The notes under the pieces: generated by a model
The model's input: the letters and a program-made list of their open reading frames with translations, nothing else
Told to the model about the DNA's origin: nothing
Databases searched by the model: none
Made by a program: the position numbers and the translations under genes
Assembly (NCBI RefSeq): GCF_001625305.1
Contig: NW_017803368.1
Coordinates: forward strand, 186,232 to 250,231
DNA from: Branchiostoma belcheri
Lineage: Eukaryota; Chordata; Leptocardii; Amphioxiformes; Branchiostomatidae
Length of the DNA stretch: 64,000 nt
Direction: 5' to 3'
Part shown: one piece after another, positions 21,773-32,482 of the stretch
How the letters are laid out: every line of letters begins with the position of its first letter
How positions within the stretch are numbered: position 1 is the first letter of the stretch

Positions 21773-21875
21773 TTTTGCAGCTGCTTTGTACGATTTACAG
21801 TATGGTCAAAAACTTTTTTAACGGACGAATTTTCAAACGCGCGCGGATGTCATCCATATAATCAATCAACATGGC

Positions 21876-22344
21876 TTTACTGCTGCCGTGTAGGTGCCAC
21901 TTTTAACAACGGGGGCGACTGAACTGAATTTCTGGATTCTCCTTGTCCCAATTATCTTGTTATTGATGTATGATGGCCAAATGTGATCCATCACGGTTTG
22001 GGAAGGGCGATGAGAACGGCGATGGAGATTTAGGATGAATGTTATTTATGTGCGTGGTCAGCTGTTCTGTTGTGATATAGATAAGTCCTGACGTTGTGTA
22101 AATGATGAACGATTCAATAGCAGTGATATTGGGATATTGGGATACTTCTACTTTGCTGTGGTATATGTCCGAAACACTTTTTATTAGAATGAATGAATGA
22201 ACAGATGAATGAATGAGGCTTTATTTTGTTAGATTTAGCTGTTGGCAGCAATGTTGGAGAATGTGTTAGATATTTACAGCCCCTGTCACAAATTCACGAA
22301 TTTGGCCTCAGGAACACTAGCTGAACTCCCCCCAAACATGGTTA
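21876..22344. other. Intergenic, nothing recognised
   Basis: A short (GAAT)n run at about 22190-22215 may be the tail of an eroded LINE. Otherwise unique. Confidence 0.4.
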
Positions 22345-22830
22345 AAAATGAAAAACCTTTATTGTACGTTTGTGCTCTAACAAGCTAAGTACAGGTCATG
22401 AATAGACAAGGGAAAGGACACAGCAACTATACGTTGTTCGACTTCTTCTCGCTCTTGACGCAGTTATAGATGTACGAGCATATAGAACTAATGATACATG
22501 GTTTGTCAAGTTTCATAAGAAATATAATTTTTTCTGATTCATTTAAATGTCCAAAGCTGGAAACGTATCTATTATATAAGAATATAGGGAATCTCTCTCA
22601 TTACTAAATACGTACAATTGACTACGAAATGATACTCATCCTCAATCTTATCTAAATCACAAAATTGGCAAATCCTTTGCTCTAGAGGAGTGCGGTTGTG
22701 TCTGCCTTTTTCTGGAGTTTGTGTGAACTTATCCGGAGTTTTGTGATGGCTGGTCTGTGTCGAATGTTTGTAATTTTCAGATAATTTTCCTCGTGGTAAG
22801 GATTTTTTAATAATCTGTATGTCCGTAATT
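22345..22830 (-). pseudogene. Non-LTR retrotransposon 3' fragment
   Basis: The minus frame contains NNNKLRTYRLLKNPYHEENY, HRPAITKLRISSHKLQKK and, after a frame break, the RICQFCD...IEDE.HF block shared with 2559. This is the connecting region and zinc-knuckle-like tail of a non-LTR reverse transcriptase. The RT core is missing. Confidence 0.75.
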
Positions 22831-23256
22831 TGTTGTTGTTAGGGTAGGTTGGGGCAAATTCGGCTGGCGTTCGGCGAATTCGGCTACGCCATCCCAATGT
22901 TTCAAAAATGTTTAAATCGTTCGGGTGCTGGTCGGTAGATTTGACCATGGGTGGCAGGTATTTTCTGCTGTACGTCAGCCAACCATTCGGGAGTAAATCA
23001 GCAGTGAACGGGACGTGTTCGGGGGTTACATTTGACTCAAGTCTAATTCAAATTCGTTTCGATTCGTTTGGAAAGGTAAGCGGGGCCGGTAAGAGACAAG
23101 AATTCCATTTCTTTTTTCTGTTGATGAATACTCGCAAATGGCGAAACTTTTTTAATATTCTTCTCCGAAGGTCAATTTGACTTGGACCAAACCTGCTGAT
23201 ACGATTTTTGATGAGAATCCCTTTCGAGGATACTGTTTCATCGGGGTAATTTCAAC
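22831..23256. other. Intergenic; repeat similar to 20750-20990
   Basis: 'aaattcgtttcgattcgttt' and 'gtacgtcagccaaccattcg' recur from around 20750-20990, indicating an unnamed dispersed repeat. No gene is supported. Confidence 0.4.
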
Positions 23257-23259
23257 TAA

Positions 23260-23704
23260 GGCCACACCGACTTAATTTTATGGATGACATCCTCTGAAGA
23301 CCCCCAAACTTGTGCGCGCGGGCGAATAAAAAACATCCGGACAAAAATAAAAATTCTATTAAATCACAGTAATACAAAGCTGGTATTGTGAATTTGCGGC
23401 AGTACTTAGCGACGTATACGACAAGCAAGTCGGCACATGCTGGCTTTTTGCGGAATTTATGAAAAGGCACTGTACGTATGTACATGAGTTCTTGAGTCGT
23501 GAAACTTCGGTAACATGGTGCCGTCCTCCAGAGTTACCACCAGCTCCCTATTGTCGCTAACTACCATGGGCTACCCATGTCTGGAGCCAGGCCATGAGGA
23601 TCTGAGGACGTGATGTTTTGTTTTTTTTTTTGGTTTGTTTATTTTGAACAGGCGAAAATCAATGCGCGCGCGGATGTCATCCATAGAATTAAGTTGGTGT
23701 GGCC
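23260..23704. mobile_element. GGCCACACC MITE (TAA TSD)
   Basis: GGCCACACCGACTTAATTTT at the left and AGAATTAAGTTGGTGTGGCC at the right, with TAA on both sides. The right TAA (23705-23707) also serves as the left flank of the next element. Confidence 0.85.
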
Positions 23705-23707
23705 TAA

Positions 23708-24504
23708 GGCCACAGCAAGTAAATCGTATGGATGACATTCTCCGTAGACTCCAAATTTAATGCAATAGAACGAAAAAACAAGTCGGCCAAAAAACGAGAT
23801 TCCTACCCTTTCAAATGTTGATCGTTAACCTTGATGAACACAAATGATCTGCATAAAAAACGAAAGATTATGTAAATATTGTCCAATGAATGCAGTGGAA
23901 AATGAAATACATTTTGTTAGCCAGTGTCCTCACTATGAGACCGAAAGAAACAGATTATTTCAGACAGTTACAACAATCTCTCCATCCTTTCGTCATTTAG
24001 AAGATCACCAAAAAACTGCATTTCAACTAAGATCACAAATTAAAACCCACTAATTATGCAGAATGTGGGACTATTCATTATCCACTGCCTTCAAAGAAGA
24101 ACTCGAAACCCATAATAGCTAGCGTAGTAGTAGAAGTAGAAGTTTTTTCCAGACAGTTGTTACCTGTCTTCTGTTACTGTATTGCAATGAGTCTTATACT
24201 TGATTGTACAAGCAATTAGCCTTCGGGCATGATTTTGCGAATAAAGTTTCATTAGGAACATAAACTTAATTTTATAATGTATTAATTTTATACTACCTTT
24301 ATTCAATTATATTCTACATGTATTATATTGTTATGGTAACTGTTACTACATTAATTTATTTTCAAACAATAAATCTTGTCTTGTCTCCTCTCTCCATACT
24401 TATCCGCCATCGACGTTCCAACATGTTTTACGACATATTCACCCATTTTCGACATGTTGACCACCGTCAGAGGGCAACAAAATTTCTTACATTTTTTTTT
24501 TCAA
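23708..24504. mobile_element. GGCCACAGC MITE interrupted by a LINE
   Basis: GGCCACAGCAAGTAAATCGT is followed by the inverted right-end sequence of the 7155 type. After the LINE insert, 24380-24504 gives the inverted interior ('cccattttcgacatgttgac', 'gtcagagggcaacaaaattt'). The right terminus is missing where the next element begins. Confidence 0.7.
23845..24265 (+). pseudogene. Non-LTR retrotransposon 3' fragment
   Basis: The plus frame ICIKNERLCKYCPMNAVENE is followed by IHFVSQCPHYETERNRLFQT and PSFRHLEDHQKTAFQ, then a stop. This is the zinc-knuckle-like reverse-transcriptase tail. The 3' part ends 'gcgaataaagtttc'. It is inserted in the MITE at 23708. Confidence 0.75.
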
Positions 24505-24507
24505 TCA

Positions 24508-24896
24508 GGCCACAGAAGTAATTTTTATGGATGACATCAGCCCGCGCATTAATTTTCGCCTTATTTTGGGGAAAAAATTGTTGCCCTCTGACAGTGATCA
24601 CCATGCCGAAAATGGGCAAAGATGTCTGTTGCCATGCCGGAAGGTGGATAGCAGATATCTATAAAGAGAGGAAACAAGAAAAGACTTTTCTTACTTTGAT
24701 GCAGTGATATGTGATGTTGGGTGTGTATATGTGATGTTCCTACTGAATCAAAACCATTTGTACAATGATTGAGTAAAAATTTTAAATTGTAGGAACCTTG
24801 TTGTTGTTCCGCCCGCCTTGTTTTGTGTTTTCGCCCGCTCGCATTAGATTTGGAATCTGCGGGGGATGTCATCCATAAATTTTACATTCTGTGGCC
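24508..24896. mobile_element. GGCC-type MITE (TCA flanks)
   Basis: GGCCACAGAAGTAATTTTTA at the left and TTTACATTCTGTGGCC at the right, flanked on both sides by TCA (24505-24507, 24897-24899), a variant of the TWA target. The interior is nearly identical to 7155-7552. Confidence 0.85.
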
Positions 24897-24899
24897 TCA

Positions 24900-24955
24900 G
24901 GCGAAAATCAATGCGCGCGAGCTGATGTCATCCATAAAATTACTTGATGTGGCTT
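24900..24955. mobile_element. Orphan MITE end
   Basis: 'gcgaaaatcaatgcgcgcga', then 'catccataaaattacttgat' and GTGGC-TTA: only the right end of a GGCC-type element, abutting the previous copy. Confidence 0.65.
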
Positions 24956-25064
24956 AACTACCTGCTCAGGGTCAAGCCTCAGGCGAAATAAACGTTTCGA
25001 TATGACTTGAGATCCTGATTGAAACTGATAACTGGTTTGGAAAGGCTGTTTTTATGCGCAATTA

Positions 25065-25459
25065 GGCCCTGTTGATTTGATTATATGGATGACATCCGCG
25101 CGCGCATGAATTTTCGGCCGTTTCCAAAAAAAAAGAAGTTTTCAACCATACTGTATATCGTACAAAACAGTTGCAAAATGAGCAAAAATATACCATACGT
25201 TACAAAAAAAATTAATAAAAACTATACCAATGTCGTAGAATGCCAAAATCAAACGAAAAAAGACGAAATTGTAAAGAAATGAACTTGAAGACTAGATTAT
25301 TCGCCAAACCATATTCTGTGCCATTTGCTCAACCCTCATGACCACGTAGATTTCATAATGAAAATAACTTTTTTTTGCAAAACTTTTTTTTATTCGCACG
25401 CGCGCATCAGTTTTGGGGCTCCCGGAGGATGTCATCCATATAATCAAATCAACATAGCC
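25065..25459. mobile_element. GGCC..GTTGATT MITE (TTA TSD)
   Basis: Left GGCCCTGTTGATTTGATTAT, right ATAATCAAATCAACATAGCC, TTA on both sides. The interior has CCATACTGTA, 'caaaacagttgcaaaatgag' and 'ctcatgaccacgtag'. Confidence 0.8.
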
Positions 25460-25559
25460 TTATGTATTTCTTAACCCAGCCAGATATTTACAGTTTCCAA
25501 GTTCGTTGCTTATACGTATACCCACATCTAGAATTGAAGTTACCTGTGTATTTTGATGA

Positions 25560-25933
25560 GGCCATGTTGATTTAATTACATTGATGACATCCTCTGGGAA
25601 CCCCAAAAGTCAAAACCGATGCGAACATGCAAATAAAAAAAGTTTGGCAAAAAGTTGCCTTCATTATGAAATAAGTTGTCATGAAGGTTGAACATATACC
25701 TAAACACATAGAGTATGGCATGGCGAATAATAGACAATTTCTTTTTTTCCTTTGGAATTGATTTTGGCATTCTACGGCATTGGCATCGTTTCCTTTTGTT
25801 TGCAGTTTACGGCATATATTTGCTCATTTTGTAACTGTTTTGAACAATTTACAGTATGGCCGAAAACATTTTTTGGAGACAGATGTAAATTCATACGCGC
25901 GAATTTCACACATGCAATCAAATCAACATGGCC
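25560..25933. mobile_element. GGCCATGTTGATT MITE, inverted to previous
   Basis: GGCCATGTTGATTTAATTAC at the left and GCAATCAAATCAACATGGCC at the right. The interior is the reverse complement of 25065-25459. Flanks are TGA and TTA. Confidence 0.8.
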
Positions 25934-26305
25934 TTATGGATGAAGGATGAAGTTATTCACAAATATCTGAATACCATAACATGTGGTATACAACGATGAT
26001 GATGCACGCTTGATCACCAGTGCCATAGACTGTTATAAATAAATAAATGAGGGTGCACCGAAGCAGGTGAACACTTTACAGAAGTTTCACTCATGTAAGC
26101 TGTATCTGCAAGAACATCTCATACATGACCATGACCGACTGAATCACATTTTGACTCACACCATTAACCGAGCGCTGGGCTGTACGTTACTATTTCCATT
26201 TCCAGCAACGACGTTCCACTCTGATGACCTCAGCAGTAATTCTGCAGCGTGATAAAGGTTTATTGTGTATCCCCACTGCTCCTGTAACTGGTACCATTCC
26301 ATGGC
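25934..26305. other. Intergenic, nothing recognised
   Basis: No coding or repeat signal that I can name before the SINE target duplication. Confidence 0.4.
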
Positions 26306-26317
26306 ATGGCCTCGTCA

Positions 26318-26607
26318 GAAGAAGAAGAAGAAGGTCTCCCGTGCTCTTGCCCGAGCGTAGGGCGGTGCCCATCTCCATTTCTGTAGCCCTTGGGCGACAC
26401 ACAGTTGTGCAAGGCACTACAGCAGGGGGCTATCTAGTCCGCTTGTAGTGCTGTGTGTTTGACCTTCCCACACTCTTTCTCTGAGTGCTGAGCAGAGAAA
26501 GAAGTGTGTACCATTTTTAAAGTCTTTGGTATGACCCGGCCGGGGTTTGAACTCACGACCTCCCAGTTACAAAGCGAGCACTCTACCGATTGAGCTATGG
26601 CACCGGT
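26318..26607 (-). mobile_element. tRNA-derived SINE (Thr-like head), 12-bp TSD
   Basis: The minus-strand head CATAGCTCAATCGGTAGAGT has B box GAGTTCAAACC, and the loop TTTGTAA reads TGT. The body ends in a (TTC)n tail. A perfect 12-bp target duplication ATGGCCTCGTCA lies at 26306-26317 and 26608-26619. Two more copies lie at 41247 and 53534. Intact box A/B spacing means RNA polymerase III could once have used it. Confidence 0.9.
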
Positions 26608-26778
26608 ATGGCCTCGTCAAGGCCAATCGAAATGCTCAAGATTATCTTACCCATTTTGCGATGCGTGGCAGTGGACAGTACTGGAACACCTATTGATATC
26701 TGGTCGATGTCGCGTGACGAGACTATTGAATTAGCATCCACCAGACTCCTTCGCAGGCTGAATTAATAGTACAAATCG

Positions 26779-26903
26779 GCCTGAAAGAGGGTATACATGT
26801 AGTTGGCCAGGGAAGTTAGCCAGCCATAGAAGGTCCAATTTGCTCCGTGCAGGCCGGCCAACTCCCCTTGCCAATTATATCCTCTTTTAGGCCGATTTTT
26901 GGC
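26779..26903. mobile_element. Small foldback element
   Basis: CGGCCTGAAAGAGGGTATA with 'gttggccaggga' at the left, and 'ccccttgccaattatatcct' with CTTTTAGGCCG at the right, form an imperfect inverted repeat of about 30 bp. Non-coding. It lies about 460 bp before the first Largen-like coding exon. Confidence 0.6.
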
Positions 26904-27350
26904 GACGTCTCAGGGAGGAGCCTAATGGTACAGTGTTGTGTGCAGTTTGTAAGAATTCTAGGAATGGTACAGGCATTTTGTCCACAGGCATGGAATGTCC
27001 ACAGGCATGTCTATGACCCACATCTATGCCCACATTCCTGGAAACCATTGGGAAGACCTGTCTGCCCCGGATGGCCCTACTTTCTGTGACCCCGGGGCTC
27101 GTTCACTATACACTCAGGGGAGGAGTGCACTGTATCTGTCTAAACTCAACAGGTATCAAGGCTTCCTCAAAATCACGAAATGATGGCAGCGCCATGCAAA
27201 CAATAACCCTAACAGCAACCACCGTCGCCATGGCAATGTATGTTTTCATTGCCAGTCTTGTTTACTATTCATTCAGGCTGCAAAAGTGTCTGGTGGAGAC
27301 TATTATAGAATGCATAACGGAAAGTCTCATTTTTTCTCTCCCTTCGTTAC

Positions 27351-27457
27351 AGCAGCTGAGCTGGTAGGAAGTTCGGGGTTCAACCAAGCGGCAACTGCTC
27401 GAAATCACGCTTCATGGAAACAGAGTTCCGGTTGAGTTTGCTCCAAGCTACCGCAAC
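27351..27457 (+). promoter_or_regulatory. Splice acceptor and 5' leader with overlapping uORF
   Basis: A pyrimidine tract 'cattttttctctcccttcgt' runs into TACAG, a likely 3' splice site, so at least one upstream non-coding exon is expected. Within the leader an ATG at 27414 opens a 15-codon frame. Its TGA (27459-27461) overlaps the main ATG (27458-27460) as ATGA, an arrangement compatible with termination-reinitiation control. Acceptor use is inferred. Confidence 0.45.
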
Positions 27458-29500
27458 ATGAAAGTGCTGAACTCGGCTGTGGTGAAGGCACAAATAAAAG
27501 TGGTGATCGAAGACCTGGAGGACGTGCTACGGGAACTGAAGAAAGTTGCCGCTGAGCTTCGCGTGATCATCGAGCAGATAGACGACATAACCGCGCGGAT
27601 AGACCATGAGGAGGCCCGCATGAAGTCTCTACAGCTTGTCGAAGGTCGTGAAGGCAGGATGTTGCTGTCTGACCCCCGTGGGCGGCCAAATGGTCAGCCG
27701 AAAACCCAGACTGCCCACTGCAGCCACATCACGGACATCACTGGGGGCGCCAGGAGTCGGACCAGGTGCGAGTATCCCGACATCCTCGTGTCCAGTCCTC
27801 CGCAGTTTCAACACTTACGAGAGACCGCCATCGTAGATTCACACCTGTACTGTTCTCTTGGCAGTGGAGGTGGCCATCGTCGCCAATATAACACCATTGA
27901 TACAAGCGAGCTGAGAAAAGTGATGCAGCCTACCGCTTGTGTAGAGGCAAAATCTCAGACTCTAAGGACACGAACTGAATGTAGATATTCGCCTGTTGGT
28001 GCAGAGTGTAATACTGACGATGGTCCGTCACGAAAATCGTGCACACTGGACAGGCGTACTGATTCTCTGTCAACCACACGACTGGTGAGCTTGAGAAACG
28101 GACCAATACGAACAGACTGTGCCGTCACATCCTCAAGTACAAGGTAAAGTCTTACCATACATATCATAATGGTTGATATACTATTGATTCGCAAAACGAT
28201 TTAGATAGCTTTAGCTTCTTGCACCGTTGAGAATAAATTATGCGCAGCTCGCGCCGCGTACATGGAAATAAAAAAAGCTGATATTTCGATAACAAAGTGA
28301 ACATGAATACGAAATTCTACTATCATGAAAGTTCATCTGTGTTGGTAGTTACATGTTTAAAGTCAAAACGCTTGATCCAACACAACGACTGGTTCTTACG
28401 TAGAACTTTCGACCAGTCTTACCAACGACATTCTATACCTTGGTCTTACTCAGTAGAATGACCCAGTGAGACTAGTCACGTGGCGTTTCTGAAGTGTGAC
28501 GCCATTTCGAAGGTGTCAGAACACACTAATACCGAGTCACCTTGACATTTTGTTTCTCTGAACACTATAAGAATGTTGGATACCGAAGACTACTATAAGA
28601 CCGAAGGGTATTACATCAGGGCCCATCACCCTCCACTCAACCGCGACGGGGGCCGACATCGTTTACCAGATACCCTTGACCCCTTGTTGATGTCACACTT
28701 CAGAGAAGCCACGTGACAAGTCTCATTGGGTCAGTCTACTGAGGAAGACTGATCGAAAGCTCTAGGTGAGAAGGATTCTTTTTGTTGGAGCGAAAGTTTC
28801 AACTTTAAACAACATGAAATTCTGTTACGATATTTAACTTGACCTGTATTCCAGTGTTAGCAAACTTATAGAGTCTGAGGAAGCCCTTGAGACGTGCCGA
28901 CAGGACACGCACTCGTACGTCCTGCACGGGACCAGGCTGGTGCACACCTGTTCCGGTAGGGACTGCGGCGGGCCCGGCGGTGACAGCGACAGCGTCCGCA
29001 CGATAGAAAGTACCGAGAGGCTCGTCAGCAGAAGTCGGACGAGGAACGAGGAGTACGGCTGTGGCGACTCGATCGCTTCCTCCTCCACGCCCGTGTACGG
29101 TGAGACCGTGTCCACGATGAAAAAGTCGACGTCGGGGTGCTTCAGTTGCGCTGCAGCGTCCAACACGGACTCTTACGAGGAGCTGGCCGTGACCAGTTGC
29201 CTGACCACGAGGAGGACGTGGCGATCCCAGACTGTCTCGGACGCTCGTCGCCGCTTTTTCCGCCCGAAAGTCGAGCTACGAAACGGTACAGGAATAAGAT
29301 ACCACACGATGGACGAGAAGACAGATACCCACGTGAGGGACAGCGGAGGGGCACATTCGGTCTTAAGTGACTCACAAACATGGCTAGTCAGCACGGGCTC
29401 ACAAACAACTGAGGACATTTCAGACGTCGAGGCCGACGAGCGAGTGAAGAACTACCTAAGGGATTTCGTCAACCTAAGAGATGAAATCACAAAATTATGA
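27458..29500 (+). CDS. Largen (PRR16)/INSYN2-like coiled-coil protein
   Basis: Two exons, 27458-28143 and 28855-29500, join to 444 codons (443 residues). The donor is AAG|GTAAAGT and the acceptor 'gacctgtattccag|T'. Exon 1 leaves two bases (AG) and exon 2 supplies one (T), giving Ser229, so the phase matches. Residues 8-50 form an amphipathic coiled coil (AQIKVVIEDLEDVLRELKKV, AAELRVIIEQIDDIT) with the QIK..xEDLExVLxxLKxVAxEL..xxQIDxxT pattern of vertebrate Largen, a cytosolic regulator of translation and cell size; INSYN2 synaptic proteins share a related helix. The rest is Ser/Thr/Arg-rich and probably disordered, ending DERVKNYLRDFVNLRDEITK-L. There is no signal peptide or membrane segment. 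The ATG at 27458 is the first in-frame Met after TAG at 27365-27367. An exon starting after 27367 could instead extend the N-terminus. The exact orthologue is uncertain. Confidence 0.65.
28316..28820. mobile_element. Intronic retroelement-like repeat
   Basis: Lies within the Largen-like intron. It starts with the recurrent block CATCTGTGTTGGTAG and 'acatgtttaaagtcaaaacg', and ends with a diverged inverse ('ttgttggagcgaaagtttca', 'aactttaaacaacatg'). Near the right end is CTGAGGA (28739-28745), a short hairpin and GAAA (28755-28758), hammerhead-core-like. Probably a Penelope-like terminal remnant; the family is inferred. Confidence 0.4.
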
Positions 29501-30075
29501 CACATCATACAATTAAAAGAGGATGACTATTTTACAAGTAATTTGTGTCTGTGGTCATTATTGTTCTGCTTTGAATGAATGTGACCAATGGCAATGCACA
29601 AAATTACTACCACAAAAATAATACTGAAGGTAGGAAGCAGAATTCCAAACGGCAATATAGTCCCCCTCCCCATTGCATCAATGACAATGACGTTTCTTTA
29701 CACATTCATGCTTATGTAGGTGCAATACGTAGTATTACATGAGACAGTCGTATAAACACTACAACTCTACAAGGGCTACACTACATCTATTGTATAATGG
29801 ATAGACGAACATGGAAGGCTATCATTGATTATATAGTTTACGTGTTTCTTACCTCTTTTTTAATCTCTTTTTAAAATATGCGAATACAGATTTTGTTGTA
29901 CAATAATGTTAGGGGATGTCATTATTCATACATATAGATAATCTTTTCTAACAGTTTTCATCGTGTATCTAAATTCAGGGCACCAATAGAAGAATTACGC
30001 ATGTGCCTGTATAACCTACAGTCTAATACAAAACAGGAATTCGGAGATCTCACACCTCCATGGAATATATGAGTT
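29501..30075. other. 3' flank of Largen-like gene
   Basis: An ATTAAA at 29512-29517 could be a polyadenylation signal but lies only 12 bases after the stop codon. No canonical AATAAA is seen in the next few hundred bases. Otherwise AT-rich unique sequence. Confidence 0.35.
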
Positions 30076-30990
30076 TTTACCTTCGCCAAGAAGGTTATGT
30101 TTTCAGGGGCGTTCGTGTATGTGTGTGTGTGTGTGTCTGTCTGTCAACACGATAACTTAAGAAGGCCTTGATGGATTGTCTTGATACTTGGTAGGTGGGT
30201 AGATCTTGATGAGAGCTCAAAGTGATTAGATTTTGGACCCCCTAGCGGCTTGTTATGGTACTGCAGCTGAACTTCCGGTTTTGATATCTCATGATCTAGA
30301 CATGCTATGGTGATGAAATTTAGATGGTAGGTAGCTCTTGTGCTGGGGAAGAAGTGAAGTGAGTTTAGGCCCCCTAGCGGCTTGCTCTGGAACTGCAGGG
30401 ATAAATTCTTGAAAATATTCAAAAGGCGATAACTCAAGAACCGGTTGACGGATCGTCGTGATTTTTGGTATGTAGGTAGCTTACGTGATACTTAATATAA
30501 TTATGTGACAATTATGCAAATATTGATGCAATTTGCATAATTTATGGAGAAATTCTATAAATCAGCTGCATTCAATAATAGGACAAATTAAAGCTTGTGA
30601 CATTGGTAATTGACAACGAGAGAAACACAGGAAGATATTGATTATGTTAATAATGACTTAATTTGCATAATTAATGAGAAAAGTTTATAATTATGTAATG
30701 ATAACTGCCTGGAATTTCATACTTGTGGTATTTGAAAGTTAAATTGAGGTGAACATCATTAAACATAATTTATTCAAATCAGGACCTCATTTGCATAATT
30801 TATTAGGAAATGCTAGCATGCATTGTTTGTTAATATAAAACTGTTTTTTGGTTGAGATTATTATAAAATGATATAATTCATGAAAGTTAGGTTCCTATTT
30901 CTTAAATCAGGGGGGAATAATCTAATCTATAATTTGTCAGTCATAAAGATTAACATCATTTGGCGAAGGTATGAGATCGGGGAACTCTAG
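30076..30990 (+). mobile_element. Long Helitron-like element (about 915 bp)
   Basis: Left end TACCTTCGCCAAGAAGGTTA, a short TG run, then blocks with 'gccccctagcggctt' used twice. Near the right end the inverse TTGGCGAAGGTA precedes a small hairpin GAGATC-GGG-GAACTC and the terminal CTAG followed by T. It has no coding capacity. It is the most complete member of the family represented by fragments at 1320, 43612 and 54645. Confidence 0.65.
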
Positions 30991-31152
30991 TTCTAAATGT
31001 TTTTACACAGTACACTACAGTACAGAACGAAATAACACAGGTTTTTGGTTTCAAACACACAGTAGCACCTTTGGCCTGAATATGGTTATGTATCCTTTTC
31101 CCGTGGGAGAACCTCATTAATCAAAACCGGGCAGGCGCTGCCTCCAACCCGT

Positions 31153-31341
31153 ACATCTGTTTTCCCTGCCATCCCGCACATCTGTTTTCCCTGCCATCCC
31201 GCACATCTGTTTTCCCTGCCACCCCGCACATCTGTTTTCCCTGCCACCCCGCACATCTGTTTTCCCTGCCACCCCGCATATCTGTTTTCCCTGCCACTCC
31301 GCACATCTGTTTTCCCTACCACCCAGCACATCTTTTTTCCC
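31153..31341. repeat. 25-bp minisatellite, about 7.5 units
   Basis: Tandem units ACATCTGTTTTCCCTGCCA plus CCCCGC, with a few substitutions. The minus frames stay open across it, giving repeated GKTDVR(G/D)GREN-type words, but the 25-bp period is not a multiple of three and the frames are artefactual. Confidence 0.95.
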
Positions 31342-31545
31342 GGAAGTTCTGCTGCAGTACCAAGGTCAGCCACCAGGAGGCCCATATTTGACCTTGACCT
31401 TTGGCTTTCTAAGACCTACCAGCATACCAAATATCATCACAATTCATACAGGCGTTCTGAAGTTATGCTGACTACAAATGTGCGGAAACACACACACACA
31501 CAGACGCGCCAAAAACAATACCTCCATTTTTCATGGAGGTAATTC
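31342..31545 (-). mobile_element. Helitron-like 5' part, ACCTCCATG type
   Basis: Reverse complement of 12145-12400: 'atatttgaccttgacctttg', 'gaagttatgctgactac', a CA run, 'acgcgccaaaaacaatacct' and the terminal palindrome TACCTCCATTTTTCATGGAGGTA at about 31521. The right half of the element is missing, replaced by the minisatellite. Confidence 0.65.
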
Positions 31546-32154
31546 AATTCATCTTCTACCCAGTTGGAGTCACAAAGTCACAATGTGTAGACAGTCTGTC
31601 ATGAAAGTTATTTCTCCAGGCCGCCAGAATACTTTCACGTCTTCAGTTAAGACAAATGGCACCATTGTAACCTGTGTAGGTAACACTGTGACAAATTGTT
31701 CAGACATAACCTTCTTGCCTCCGGCAAAGGAAACATTGTGTGTTCCCATGCGCCGCCACACCCCCACGTCCTGTCACCCTTCATCTTATGGTAGTCCTGA
31801 ACCATTTACATCCATCACTCAGTAGAGACGGATAGCCTCTACTCTCGTATCTCGGAACAAGAAGGATGGGGATCAGGAAAGTACAGTCAACAGAGAACGG
31901 TAGGAATACATGAATATAACAGCCCGCCGTCCTTTGAGTAGGTTGAGTTACAGTGACTATTAACTCGAAGTGCATCATCCTCTGTAACACTGTCAAGCGC
32001 CGTGTTTTATTGGTAATAACTTATCCATTTGGCCTGTTGAGGAGCACACAAAAGTTAACAGTGCTTCTACGGAGGGTTGAGTACGAATGGTAACAACATG
32101 TAGCCAGCCAATGGGGCTAATAAAGAGTACATAGGTTTGATTATACTATCATAA
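31546..32154. other. Intergenic, nothing recognised
   Basis: A + frame (31478-31825) begins in the CA-rich repeat and has no recognisable domain. Confidence 0.4.
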
Positions 32155-32482
32155 TGCCATGTTGATTTAATTATATGGATGGCGTCTACGCACCATGATT
32201 TTTTGTTTATTTCCAAAAAGTTTTCGACCATACTGTAAATCGCACAAAGCAATTGCAAAATGAGCAAACATTTACCATAAGTTTATAAAATATAAAATGA
32301 ATGCCAATGGAAAGAAGAAAATGCGAAGAAATGAAAATGAGAGAGTCTATCATTCGCCATACCCTTTGTGTTATATCATTGGTTCAACCTTCATGACCAC
32401 GTAGATTTCATAATGAAGGCAAATTTTTAGTGGCACGCTCGCATGAGTTTTGGGGTTCCCATATAATCAAATCACCATGGCC
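32155..32482. mobile_element. GCCATGTTGATT MITE
   Basis: TGCCATGTTGATTTAATTAT at the left and ATAATCAAATCACCATGGCC at the right. The interior follows 25065 (CCATACTGTAAATCGCAC, 'ttcatgaccacgtagatttc'). The target duplication is eroded. Confidence 0.7.

Larger units (their letters stand above)
21386..21875. mobile_element. GGCCATGTTGATT MITE with two nested inserts
   Basis: GGCCATGTTGATTTAATTAT preceded by TTA, and at the right ATAATCAATCAACATGGC. The interior is split by a LINE tail (21505-21715) and a tiny Helitron-like end pair (21720-21772). The outer sequence resumes with 'gctttgtacgatttacagta', as in the copy at 25560. Confidence 0.75.

Noticed and set aside
27026..27367. 113-codon + frame with a hydrophobic stretch
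   Set aside because: It runs through a pyrimidine-rich acceptor region before the Largen-like exon; probably intron or 5' flank.
31117..31385. CRISPR-like array or repeat protein
   Set aside because: The 25-bp units are directly abutting without spacers and not in multiples of three; a eukaryotic minisatellite.
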